Part shown: positions 1 to 13,020 of the stretch, in pieces
How the letters are laid out: every line of letters starts with the position of its first letter
Numbering within the stretch: the first letter of the stretch is position 1
The notes under the pieces: model-generated
Databases searched by the model: none
What the model saw: only the letters and a program-made list of their open reading frames with translations
What the model was told of the DNA's origin: nothing
Made by a program: the position numbers and the translations under genes
Assembly: GCA_013398175.1 (NCBI GenBank)
Contig: VZRZ01001217.1
Span: 1,604,465 to 1,668,464, forward strand
Length of the DNA: 64,000 nt
Direction of reading: 5' to 3'
Source of the DNA: Climacteris rufus
Lineage: Eukaryota; Chordata; Aves; Passeriformes; Climacteridae

Positions 1-3000
1 CAGCCACCTGAACTGCAGTCAGAAACAGTTCTATTCTCAAGAAAGTCATCTTTACATCAGTTTTAGTTATGTGGGCAAGGCACTCTCAAATAGCCTGCTC
101 TTCCTGGTTCAACAGGGTCACAGCAGAGTTTTCAGAATGAACAGGACTAAAATGGGGCCATTTCTGTTTGCCTTTCTAACAGGAGGGGTTACTCAAAATA
201 CGTTCTGCACAAGAAAAAAGTCAAGCAGTTCTTTACTCAATGCCAATAGCACTTTTCTCCTGCTCACAGATTTAGGCAGTTTGCTTGCAACCTTCTCAAA
301 TGATTTCTACACCTGGAAGAACAGTGGATATTCAGCTCTCTTCTATCACAGAATAGCTGGGAAAGCACGATTAAAAGGAGGGGTCAACAGTGGAGAGCAT
401 CACAGGAGCTGCAGGCTTTGAGGAGTGTCTGAGGGACTGCCTGTCCCTGCTGAAATGCACTGTCATTCACTTTGGAAACAGAGTGCTTATTCCACAGCTG
501 AAGCAGTCTATATCCTCAGAGGCCTTTAGGGAACACCAGCTAAATGGCTTTTTGGTTCTGTTCACACAGTGCAGCCTTGATGACAGACACCTCACGGCAC
601 TCAGTGGTGGGGGTTGCTCAAGGGACAGTTTGCTCAAGCACAAACAGCAATATTTTTCACAGCACCATTCACATCAAAGGTTCATTAAAAATGGAGGGGA
701 AAATGTTTGTCAGGCCTAACATTAATGTGAGAGCACTTATCCTGGAGAAAGAAAGCATTAAAAATATTTGAGACCATCTCAGAGCATGCACCAGGAACTA
801 GAGGTATAACTTCATTTCAGATGTTTTTATCAATTGCTGCACCTTGGGAATTCTTTTGATTCCAAACAGATGATGTTAAAATAAAGTTGATAACCATTAA
901 TTCAAGTACTACAGATTCATTCTCTACTTTTATCTAACTTTTCATGAGTGCAGCCAATGAATAATCTCATGCTAGGATGGCTTCATACATGTTTTTCACA
1001 GAATACACTTCAAATATTCTAGGACAAGCTTTCTCCTCCTCACAGACACATACAGACGATAAGAAATTTTTCTAAAAATTTTCTGGAGGGCAATCTTTTT
1101 CCCTTTCAAAAATTTGAAATCTTAAATCAGATGAAAATTAATTGCATGCAAATGTGTAACAACTCCAAGATTCAGCTCCTCTCCTTGTATACAGCTGCAG
1201 CTGATTTTTGTCCCCTCCTAAGCAGTCAGGAAATTACTTTGACATCCGCTGCCAATACTTCAGTTGGGATTTTAGGATTGGATGTTAGGAAGTAAATACA
1301 CCTTTGAAGCTTGATGTATCAGGCAGGAGGCTTGAATCACCAAGTTATAACTTGGTCCATCAAAACAGCCCTGAGCCTTCAAATTTGTGGAATGAAAAAT
1401 CAAAATAGAATAAAATACTTGACACAAAGAAATAACTGGTAGTACACTGATAGCACAAAACTTTGCCATTACACCTCTCTGTAATTCCCAATAGAAGAAT
1501 TACATCTAACCCATCTTTATGAGCTGGGTTAGTAAAGTCATGTGCTGGGAGTGAAGACTCACAGAAGCCAAGTTAAAATCTGGCCCAGCCCAGGGACAGG
1601 TATATTAGAAAAGCCAGGCAAACCCTCCATGGGGGTGGTTCAGCTGATAGGACCTCACAATAGCAACTGCACTGTCATTCAGCAGCTCTGAGCTTCTAAG
1701 AGGAAATTGTAAGGAAAGAGGGCAGCAAAGAGGATAAGAAGGATTAATTTAAAAATGTACATTTTATCTTTTTACTCAGAAAAGTGATGTTCAAACAATA
1801 ACATAGACACTTAAGAGATAAAGGTGAAGCTGCAGAGAAGAGCCAAAATCCATTAGTACAATGAGTGCTTCCAATTTTAGCAGTGACAAGCAGAGCCCGT
1901 TCATACAGAGGTCAGCTAAACAGTTATTTTAAGGACTCTGTCCTTAGTGGAAAATTAATAGAGCAAGTGTCAAAAGCCTTTCATGATTTTAAAAATTAGA
2001 ACAGTCTGTCTCCACTGGGTATCTGTCCTGCATAGAGAGCCTTCACCTACTACTGAAAGGTAGAGTGGGAAATTTATTCAGCACAGTCAAATTAGCACAG
2101 CTATCCTGGAATCATATCATCTGCATATCTCCATCACACATGGCATTTGAGGAGTACACTGGCTACCTAGAGCAACACCATCCCTGTGCTCAAGCCACTG
2201 ACATCATTCACAGCAGCACAACATTTAAAATACAGTCACCTAGAAACAGAGAATCACAACACCCTTGGAAAGCCTCCCTTCCTGTAGAAGGTGTAAGCAA
2301 TTATTAAAGCTGCAGGGAAAAATTCATGGAGAAAAGAAAGGGAACAAAATGTGCACATTTGCCAGATTTTAACTTAAAACAAACTCCCAAAACTGCAGTG
2401 CTGCACTATGTGGGGACAATGTTTTGCTCCTCTTTTAGGGGGAATCACACTGGTGTATTTGAAGGTAGAACTAGGCTTCACAATGTGCATGGCTCAGAGA
2501 AATACTTGATGCCTGCTTCATCTTATTTGACTTCTGCAAGGAGAGGAACAAACTTGTCTGGATGTTTCTCAGGGAATCTTTTATTTATTTTTTGCATCAT
2601 CACAACAATATTCTATAGTTTTGATATGCTAATAGCGAACCAATATTGTTGGCATAATTAATTTAGCTGTAATGCTGTTGTTGAAAGCGTATTGCACAAG
2701 AAAGGGACATTTCATGTATCCTAACTGTTCAGATATTCAAGTCCAAATGCCAATATTATGTACAGCTGCACTTCAGACCCCATTTTGGTTTGATTATGCA
2801 AGCAATTTAATCCCAAACAACAAAACCAGCAAAATCTGCACTTTTTAAAAGTAAGCCTCAAGAAAGCTGTTTGAAAGCTAACCTTGAGAACAGTTTTACA
2901 ATTAATTGGAGTTAGATTTTTATTTAGCAGCTACAACAATTTCCTCTAAATGGCATGATGCCAAATGTGATCTCTATTTCCTTTCCAGTGGCAGAGAGCT

Positions 3001-6000
3001 CATGACTATAAAATAAGTGAGAGATCCAAAGGATGTAGTGTGCTGCAAAATGGATCCTGAGGGAAAATAACTTACTGGGGGGATGGAAAGTAGAATCCTT
3101 TTTTCTTTTTCTCCCCCCACAGGACAGCAGTAGCTCTGCATCCAGGGGATGCTCTGCACTTTCACTTCTAAATTAAAAAACCCAGGCTGGATGAGCATGT
3201 GATGAAATTGCTCGATACTGAGGAACAGCACATACATTCTTTGGGATCTTAAAATAATCTCCCAAGGGAACACTGTGGTTCTTCTTTGAGGCTCAAGACT
3301 GCATGAATGCCAAATAAAGTTTCCATGTACTGACTAATCCAGTAGCTATCCATCATTCCACAGGCCTCTTTCCAGGTCTAATTCCCTTTGTTTTTTTCTT
3401 GGCCTGCTCAAACCACTTATTGTCCTTTGGACTTGCTACACACACACCAGTAAGAACAGGTTTTCCTCTTGGGAAACTCCCACTAAAAGACATCTTTCAG
3501 TGGCTTCTCCTTTAATGCACACAGAGCTGCCTTGCCTTCAGTATTTTCCACCTGAGCTATTCTAAGCATTTAAGTTCAATCCTGAGCTGCATTTCTCTCA
3601 TGTGAGCAGGAGTATGAGATATGAGAATTTGGAAAAACGCTTCCTAATTGTTAATAATCCTCATGGAATCAGCATTCTCCTACTTTTAGTTGTGACAGTC
3701 CTTCAACTAGAACTACAACTGCAGTTAAAAAGTCCATGATATCACAAAAACATGCAACACTGAATAGTGTCCCTACTCAGAAGTAAGAGGGCTGCTGTGA
3801 CTCATAAGCTGGCAAAAAATCCATCAGAAAGTAACTTTTTCAAGGGAAAGTCAGATCTTGAACTGAAATCTTTCATGGAGACTTTTTGACAGAAATGTCA
3901 GTTTCTGAATAAATACTAAATGTCTGAAACATGATAAATATTAGCCCAAAATGACAATACAAGAGAAAGTTCCACTGCACAGCTTTGATTATGTAAAAGA
4001 CCAGGGAGAAATGACTTTGAGGCACTTTGATGACAATTCATAGCTGAAATACGTCATCTAGGGATGAAATGCTTTTATCAAATCTCAGCTTCCCTTGTGA
4101 AGATAGGCCTAATTTACTGACCTTTAAAGCACTAATTTAAATCATAGTTTGGGTCTGTACATTTTCTATAAAGTAATTTTTAAACTCAAAGAAGTTCATC
4201 ATTATCATCTCTGCATGAACCAAAAAAACCCCACCAATAAAACTCCCTTCTGAGCTCCAGACCACTCCATAATGCCAGAATCTTTTTTTTTTTTTGGTTA
4301 GGCCAATCGATTAGAGGCTCAAAGCTTTGAAGTGTGGCAGTCTTAAATGCTAGTTTTTAATTTTCACAGATTGTGACTATTTAGGTGAATTGTAATCTAA
4401 AACACGAGCAGGACATGGGCCAGTTTAGCAGAGCTGCAAATATTGCCCTCAGTTTGTCAGTGATATCCAAAAGATTTAAATCCTTGGAAACTCATACTAA
4501 GGTAGCAAGTGCTAAGAATTCAAACTGCTGTTTGTGGATACACAAAGGCAGGAATAAGAGCACCCAGAACATATTTCCTTCCTAAAAAATATAATTCTGA
4601 ATCTGATCTGACCCTGATACCTCCTGCCTGCATTATTCCCATGCTCAGCTCCTTTACCTCTGGAGCAGCTGGTTCTTGAGATTTACAGTATTTAAAATTC
4701 ATTTTTCCATTTCTCCCACACAAGTCTTCAAAAAGTATCCAATATCCAAAGAATTTTTTTAAAAACTCCCATGTGCACAGGATTTTAGTTTTTCCTACAC
4801 CATTTGAGTCCTTTCCTCCTTTTCCTAAAGTGCTTGGCAGTCTTGACAGAACGGGGTTGGGAGCAAATCCTTTAATTAAAAACAAGCATTTATTCACTTA
4901 GGTCTGGCAAAAAATACTTTGCTATTCCCATTTCAATAACTGCTTTGTGCACATAAATTAATAGATTCCCAGTTATCACAGTTTCCTAAGTTCCAATGCC
5001 CTTCTCCAAAGACAATGTGATCTATTAAAAAGAACTACTGTTTCATCAGAGAGGCCAGACAGGACAGATTTGCACTGCTGGCTTTCATTTCTCCTTGGAT
5101 GTTCAGGGCAACATCCCTGCTATTTCCCATTTTCATTCATTCTGAAGTACTTACCCATAGTTTGTAATGCAGGAACTTGTTTTCATCAGCAAATCAAGCA
5201 GAACTGATGGAATATGCAAAAAGTAGAATAAAAGGAAAGTACTCCTTTCACTTCCACATCTGCACACAGATTTCACTGCAGTGGATGTTGCTCTTTTCTC
5301 CCATGAGCTCGTGTATCAGCATGATTATCAGTCCCAGATTGCTCATGGAGGAACATACCACTAAGGGAACTGGTGACTATTTGTCTTTAGTAACAATGAA
5401 AATGGCATCACAGGGAGCAAACTGGGATGAATTGTGCCATCCACTTTTGGGAGACAAGCAGTGAAAACTCATTACTTCTTCCAAAGGTTTCCTGGTTTTC
5501 AGAAAAATGAGGGGTCTAACACTGTCATTCAGTAAGTGTGCTTTTACATTTCTCCAAAAACTGAACACAATTTTTTGAGAAAGCTGTTTTTAAGAAATTA
5601 TTAACTTCCACAGGATGCTTTGAGTGTTTGTAAGTCACCAAAACAAAACAGAAAAACATAATTTTCTAAGAATTTAAATAAAGTTACTCTGTACTGAGGC
5701 TTTTCAAAAGAATTTCTTACTGAGATATTTCAAGAACAATGAGAGCTGAATTAGGAAGGTGTCCACAGACAATCACACTACTAAAAGAGCATAATGTGTA
5801 TCTACCTTAAAAATGCCAAGTGGCCATGTCATTGCTAGCCAACAGTATTCTTTCCGCAATGAAAAACAAGATTCAAATATAACAGTAAAGCTCCCAGGAG
5901 TATAGAGTTGCTCTGTTATTTATCTTTCAGAGAAAGCTTTTTATCAGTGCTCCTCCATCCATTTACAGACAGGGAAGCAAATGTGAGGGGAATTGTTCAG

Positions 6001-9000
6001 TGACAGAAGGGAGCAGAACCCTTGCTCCTCACCCAGCTTGATCCACAGACCTGAGGCAATGCCAACTCAAAGCAAACATCTCTTCAAGCAGCATCTTAGC
6101 AGAAACAGCCTAATTTTACCAGTTCTCTTCTTTTGAGATATGCATATGCACTCCATCGTATCATATGACATTCAAAGCTGAGTAAATTATACAGTGATCT
6201 TCAGATATTTTCAGTAACACTTATTTTACAGCTGGAACATGCCTGACAAGTAGCCTGTAGAAGTTTTACAGCTCAGAACTTATTGAAGTCTCCAATATTT
6301 TTTTTTTGTTTCCTTCTCCTTTGTGCCCTTGTGTAACAGATTCAAAGTCAACAGTGCTTGATTTAAAAATAAAATTCAGAATCCAAATTGACAAAGGAAA
6401 ACATTTCATTTCCAATGCTCAGCCTGATTACCTTTTTAAACCTGGCAAAGAGCCTAATTCTCCTGGGTTTCAAAGAGAGGCAGGATAAAAACTGCTCATT
6501 ATTCACAGGGCATTTTAAAACCACAGTTTATATCCACAGGAGCTTCCTGGTTGCTCACCCACCCTGGGCCCAGAGGGTGGAAGAGCAATTTGAAGGTCTG
6601 GCTATTACTATTCTCTCCATGTCCCTGGCTGGTCACTTCAAAGGAAAAGAAACAAGCAGGAATGCCTTTTCCACGCTTGCAGGAACATCATGGAAGAAAC
6701 TTGTGGCAGAGAGTGACACAGGCATTTTCACTCCTTCCAAAAAATATACAATAATTCAAATCTCAACCTGTCACCATGCCTTGCACCATTTTCATGTCCT
6801 TTTTTAGCATTTTTCCTTCCATTTACTGCAATAAAAGTAATTTATTAAGAAGCAGCATTTTGACAAGAAAAGTCAAGACAAGACCATAAAACTGTTCCCT
6901 TTAAAGTAATTATCGAAGTCCAAATTCATTTTAGCAAGGAAATCTGATCTTTAATCTGGTAATTAATGGAGATGATTCCAGAAAGAACTCATTTTTCATA
7001 TAGTACAATGACAGATCATGTTTCCATAAATGAGGTGAAAAGCCTCATGCTGCCAAGTTTCAGACATTTAACACCAAGGCCTCCAAGAAGTAATTTTATT
7101 TCCTATGTTTATGTACAGCTGAATTTTCTCATGGGCAGAGAACAGACTGGCTGTCAAAAGCTGCCATCTCCAAAACCCAGACACTGCACATTTTGGTATA
7201 TTGAATTTATTCCCCTTGTTTTCAAAATAACTAAAAATGCTGCAGAAGATACAGGCAGATAGTTTGTAATTTCAGTAGTTTCACTTTTAGCTGGGATTGT
7301 CATTTATAATATGTACAAGGACACAAGGTGACAAGTTCATTACCTCTGCAAAGGCAGCAGAAGACTTTTCTAAATATACATTGGAGTAAGAGCCATTGAG
7401 AATCCAGTATTGAGCTCAAATACATCCCAAGAGGAAAATAGCAGGTTATTAACACACTATTTAGAGTTAGTAAGAGTCTTACACTCCTTGTGACTGAAGT
7501 CAATAAAGTTTAACTGAAATGCAAGACCTACAAGGAACTGTCCCCTAGAATTTCTACTCTCTAAAACACATGTGGGTTAAAAAGGGGGAGAAAAAAGCCA
7601 CGAAAAATATGTAGTCCATATGAAAATTAAGTCTAATGTTTCTAATTATACTGACCCCATTGGTTTGGTGCCATTAAAAATGGGAATGCTGGAAATCAGT
7701 TCACTGCAAGCAGTGAAGCCCTATGAAGGCCAAGTGTCTCTGAACAGAGTTCATCAAGCACTCAGCATGACAGATCATTCAAGTTTACACCTGTCCTGTA
7801 GCAATTGTCCCTGGACTGGAAAAATCCCATGGAAACAAATTGCAGAAGTGATTTCTGCCATAAGGAACTGGGGAAGAAAGGGAGAGCAGGGCAGAAGACA
7901 TCAGTCTAGTACTCAATCAAGATTTCACTGGTCTGCACACTTATCAAGTGATTTGAAATAAGGTTCACCACCACACACATTTCTCTTACCAAAGCAAAGT
8001 CAAGACAGAAGAATTCCAAACATTAAAAAAACCTCAAGTTAAATCTCTGAATGCTTAGAGTGATACTGTATTTTTTCAAATTGATGGATCTTGAAAGAGG
8101 GTTAGGGCTGTATTAGAGGTCCTTTTATCCCTGAAGGACAGTACACTAAAATCTGTTCAATACACTTTCATGTGGGCATCCTGATCTTACACTCTTAATG
8201 GCTTCATGTGTAGTTTTGGGAATAAATCCTAAAGCATTTAGGGTCAGATTTAATGAATAATTATAAATGTACACTTTGTGTATTTCCCTTAAACATTCCT
8301 TCCAGACTCTCTTCCCTGTATTAAACGAACACTAAAAACAAAAGCAGAATGCAAATTGTTCCTAGCAAGCCAGATAAAGATGATAAGCAGCATGAACAGT
8401 GAAAGGAAACAATCAGACAGATGATAACCCTCACTTCTGCCTCAGCCACGCAGAGATGGAAGGATGGATGTGAAAAACTCTCTAGACAACTTGGCCTTGA
8501 GAGCCCACCTGAACTCCAGCAGTATGTCCAAACTGGGATATGTGTTCCAGGGATGCAGTTCAGCATTTTGCCTCCAAGCTAGGATGCTTCCTTTTCCAGT
8601 GAAGTCAGTCTCCATGGGTAGCCTTCCCTGCCATCCTAGTTCCAGGCTTCAAGTTTACCCCCTTCCACTTCTACCTGGCACCATGGAAGAGCCAAAGCAA
8701 AAAAGCAGAGGTCTCATCTTGAGCCCATGCCGTCCATTTATGCTGGTGACTTAGAATGTCAAGAATAAAGAGAGTTGAGAAAGCCATCTTTAATTTGTAC
8801 ACACAATCAGATAATGATGTTCTCTCAGCTTGATTATCCTCCCAGGAAGGCTGGGCACTTATGCATTCCTGGAAAAAGTGGGTATTGAGCACTGCCTTTC
8901 TGATCTGGTGGTGTTTCCCCCCTCCTCCCCCCACTCTACATGGACAGAAATATTAGCCCATGCAGCTATCAGTGCCTTGCACTAAGAGCAGAAATGGAAA

Positions 9001-9500
9001 TGTCAAGACAACTTATTACTATTTATCTCTTTATCCTTGAAGCACTCCATGCTCTTACTTGTCTCATTTGAAGCTAAGGAATGCCTGAGTTGCCTGGTAC
9101 CTGTACCTTGCAGAGAACTGAATCTGTAAGGATACAGCCTAAAATGCTACAAATAAACAGAGGACGCTAGACACATTGGAACACAGACTGGAAAAAACTC
9201 TAGGCATCAGCTTAACATCAGAAAAGGGCTAAAGGAAAACATTAAGGGGCTCTAGAAATATGCATATGGCTAAACAGATATTTGGAAGCAAGCACTCACA
9301 ATGAAAGGAGAAAGAGCCAATCGTTCTGTTTGCTGGTGGAGGCAGGTTAAAGAGACAGCTGCACACCAGGGAGTAAAGCCTTGGGAAGATTAGGACAAGC
9401 AAGAGTCCTCAAAAGCCTACAGCCCTGCCAAAGAGGAGGCACATACATTGTTCATGTGTAAGTTTACACCACACAGGAATGCTCAGCCAAGCTCAGACTT
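1..9500. other. Intergenic DNA upstream of TMX4, no gene recognised
   Basis: This AT-rich stretch has stops in all frames. The longest open frames (about 100-140 codons, for example near 4520-4897 on the minus strand and 6388-6807 on the plus strand) show no family motif, no exon-like borders and no agreement between neighbours, so I read them as chance. There are short homopolymer runs, such as poly-T near 4285 and 6299. In human the flanking gene on this side is PLCB1, divergent from TMX4. Its first coding exon, which should read on the minus strand, was not seen. Confidence 0.6.
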
Positions 9501-9504
9501 CCCC

Positions 9505-9630
9505 AGGGATGTGGGCACCATCACTGCAGCTGGACAGGGTGCTTGATGGTCTGGTCTTGCTCCCTTGGCCATGACAGGCTGGACCACACCATCTTTTGAG
9601 GCCCTTTCCCACCTCATCTACCCTATGACT
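9505..9630 (+). mobile_element. CR1 LINE fragment, 3' end
   Basis: The text resembles the CR1 tail. A diverged 'gacagggtgcttgatggtct' phrase is followed by 'ggctggacca', then a 'atcttttgag' to 'cctttcccacctcat' segment, the counterpart of the usual 'gatcttcaaggtcccttccaacc' ending. Only the last ~125 bp are present and the copy is strongly diverged. Borders are approximate. Confidence 0.6.
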
Positions 9631-10411
9631 TAATTATTAAAATAACCCCTTCACTTCCTGTGAAGCAGAGTATTTTTCCATAATGATTTAAGGCTTGATT
9701 TTTGTCACCAAGACATTTCAGGACCAGTGTTGCTTCCCTGTCATTTTGAAGAAAAATTGAGAAAGTCTTCAGAGTTTCCAACACTTCAATAAAATCGCTG
9801 TTCAGACTGTAGTTCTGCACCTCAGGAGAAGGGAGCAGCAGCAAGGAAAGCAAATTCAGCCTGAAAACAGTGTCATTACTGGGGTGCTGATACACTAAGA
9901 GAGGCAAAATCCACTTAGCAGGAGGTTCTAGCTTAAGTTTGCTGTCCTGTAATCAGCTGTTGACAAACTGTTAATTGACTGGAGCACAGCATCCACCAAC
10001 ACAAGCAAATGGTGAGGAGGACATGGGTTGTCTAACTGGATGCATTCCTAATCTGTCATCACGTTTTCCAAAGGATAAGTACACAACTGGTTCATCACAC
10101 AAATGGAAATCACACCTGCTCCAAGCTGTCATTAACATACTACAGTGCCAGCTAACTGGGAGAGAGAGGAAATGCAGTTGCATGTAGAGCAGGAATTTAC
10201 TTCCACTTCATTAATCAGCAGGCCAGCTTCCACCACAGTCAGTGGAGCTGGAACAGCACTTGGTCTACAGAATGATAAAAAAGAGAAATAAAAAAAATTG
10301 AGTTGTCTAGTTCTTACAGTGCTAGATTTAAGAGGCCACACATTGGTTATGAGGCCACAGATCTTAAGCAAAAATGGGAACTACTTTTGCAAGATGAAGC
10401 ACAATTAAGTT

Positions 10412-10495
10412 GTGGAACCTTCTGCTAAAGGATCCAAGAACTATGAATGAGTTCAAAGAAGGATAAACAAAATCACACAAGTCCATTGCTGATAA
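10412..10495 (+). mobile_element. Diverged CR1 LINE fragment
   Basis: The order 'tgtggaaccttctgc', then 'atgagttcaaagaaggataa', then 'aagtccattgctga' matches the 3' region of one CR1 subfamily, in which a 'ggaactctctgccacagga' phrase precedes 'gggttcaaaaagggatta' and 'aagtccatcaatggcta'. It is short and old, and was recognised by eye only. Confidence 0.5.
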
Positions 10496-10499
10496 AGTA

Positions 10500-12780
10500 A
10501 ATGCTTCAGAAACCCTTCTTGGTGCCAAGTGTGTCCAACATAAAAAATATTACACAGATCCTGATCTTGTACTCTTTCCTTAGGAAACTGTTAGTAACCT
10601 GTATTGAGATAGGACCCTTAGTTTGAGAGAAGTTTGTCTGATTCAGCCTTGAAATTCCTATATTGAAGTTTAGTCAGGTGAGAAAGAGGGGCCTGGTCTT
10701 AGAGTCCTTACAGGGAACTAAGGGAAGTTCCACAAACTCACCTAATCTTAGCAACTTTTTTTATCCTACTCCATTAATTCAGGATGAGTTGGCACATGGT
10801 ATTTGCTATAATTTACAATTTGTAAGCAGTACAGCAATAATATTAACATTCCTCACTAGGGTATTCTGATACACAAGTGTTTTTAAAGGCACTCACCTGT
10901 ACAAAGCATTAGCATCCAGTAGGAATGAAGGGAAGATATTGGAAAAACCCCTCAGCTTACATTTAGTATCATACAGCTTGTCAAGTACATAAGAACACAA
11001 AAGTAGAACACCCCTCCCCACCAAAGAAAAAAAAAAAACCCAGAGTGTTTCCAACCAACCCCCCTGCCTCTGTCAGGGAAATCTTTCCTGAGGACAAAGT
11101 AAAAAATAGGCTGAAAAAATCCTGTTAGCAAACACAACACTTGTCCTCACATGAAGGATGGCTATTTGGAAAGGGAAGAGCAGTAGGTATTTGCTTTGTC
11201 CAAGTGAATAAAATACCAAGATGAAATGCAGAAAACACAGCTGAGTAGTTAGAACAATACAGTGAAGGAGGCACATTGAACTGTGCTCTACTCACATGAG
11301 CTTGAAGGCCTTGGGCTGCATCAGTCAGTCTCTATCTGCTTCAGCTTCACTACCTTTAGTGAGATATTCAGGACAACAATATATCTAGGGTGTGCACACA
11401 GTATTTTGTGCAAGAAAGCTTGCCTAGACCCTTTGAAGCCTGTTAAAACCAGATGCTACAAAAGAAACTGCTTGATTTCCCCATTCCCCCATTTCATTAA
11501 CATTAAACCCCTCACAATGATACACTCCCCTGGATACTTTGAGAAAACAACAACTGAATGGAGAGTAAAGCAGCTCAAAACAGCAAGACATATTGCAAAC
11601 TGCTACAAAACAGCAAGAGCCACTGGCAGAGGGAAAGATGTTAGTCTTCAGTCAGAAGGAAGGAAATTTTGCATCTGAAGAAAAATCTTTACTAGGCAGT
11701 TATCCATATAAAGCAGAGGATAGGTGCACATTCTCATTGTTTTCTCATGCCTTATGAAAGCTCTGAATTCCAAACATCCCTTTTTTTCCCTCCTTCCAGC
11801 TTGGATTTTAACAGTCTTTCCCCTCCCTCAGAACAAAAGCAGGTTGACAGCTAAAGCTGTGAAAGCAGCATGGCAATCTTATTAAATACGCCAGGTTTGC
11901 TATGCTAGCCTGCAGAAAAATACAGAGTGATGCTAATTAGAATCCAACCATAAGCAGCTGGATGAATCCAACGAGCACTGAAACTGCAACACTTCCAAAA
12001 GTTCCACTTGAACTGCATCTGGCCTGGGTGTGCTAATAGATACACATTCCTGAGCTGATTCCTCCAGGAACCTGCTGATGACCATTCAGGGAAGTTCGAT
12101 ACCCTGCAAATGGGTGTTTGAGCTGAACGTGACACCTGCCTTCACACTTTCAGAACAAACATACAAGGTACGTAAAAAGCTCTGGCTATTGATAGCATTA
12201 AATATCTCACTTCTCAGCTCTTCTCTTGAGGAGCCAACAGTAATCTCCGTTCCTCTGCAGGCTGAGAGTGGGTTCTTTCAGAAGATTAGTTTGGCATACA
12301 GTAATCTGTTCCTCTAAACAGCCTATTCTGAAGTACAGAAGCAAATCCCACTCTCTAATCCTGCTGGTTTCAGCGACAGCAGCCTGTGACAAGCACATAT
12401 CCCAGTGTAACAGGATGGTGCAGTTGTCATTTAAGAAGCTTTCTCCCCTTGCTTAGTCCAATTAAACTAAAAAAAAACCAAATACTTTGTGCAGGAAATA
12501 GCAAATTGCCCATCTAGAGATTTTAGAGCAAGTCTGGATGCTTCCCAGTATTACTAAAGTGTCAGAAAAATAAGATCAACTTTTAAAATTTACACTCTCA
12601 CCCTCCATAGTTTCATTGCCTATGCATCTTCCCACACCAGGCAGCAGCAAAAGCTGAGCAACTCCTTGGGCAGGGCTGAAGCAAGAGCTGAGTGAAAAGG
12701 ACCCCAGCACAGGCATAACCAGAACAACATCCCATAAGTTCTGAGCACAGCACAGGGCACAGTCACAAACAGAACAATTC
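10500..12780. other. Intergenic DNA, nothing recognised
   Basis: Unique-looking AT-rich DNA. The plus-strand open frame at 11283-11678 (131 codons) has no recognisable domain. Short A-runs occur near 11027. Confidence 0.55.
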
Positions 12781-12787
12781 ATCACCT

Positions 12788-13020
12788 ACCTCAAACACAG
12801 CAAGAAGATCAACCAGGCACAGAGAGCACCCAGTGAGGAACAACAGGAAAGAAAAGGGCAGGATAAGCACTAAAGACAAGCATGAGCCACAAGCAGAAAC
12901 CAGCACTCCTACAACACAACTGCAATCAGCAGGCAGGGCCCAAGCTTGAGCTTAAATAGGGCCCAAGAACCTGTGGGGAGGGGTCTTAGGTGAGGCTGAT
13001 CCGGAAACTGATTGGTGCCA
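12788..13020 (-). promoter_or_regulatory. Candidate minus-strand core promoter with first exon and donor
   Basis: Read on the minus strand, a CCAAT box (CACCAATCAG, 13017-13008) lies about 50 bp upstream of a TATA-like CCTATTTAAG (12960-12951). A start site would then fall near 12925. A good 5' splice site (GAG|GTAGGT, GT at 12789-12788) follows about 135 bp later. This spacing is typical of a TATA promoter and also of retroviral LTRs. No coding sequence or LTR termini were recognised, so it may drive a non-coding RNA, be an old solo LTR, or be coincidence. Confidence 0.3.

Noticed and set aside
4520..4897. 125-codon minus-strand open frame in the upstream intergenic region
   Set aside because: No homology recognised and no promoter, exon border or conserved motif nearby.
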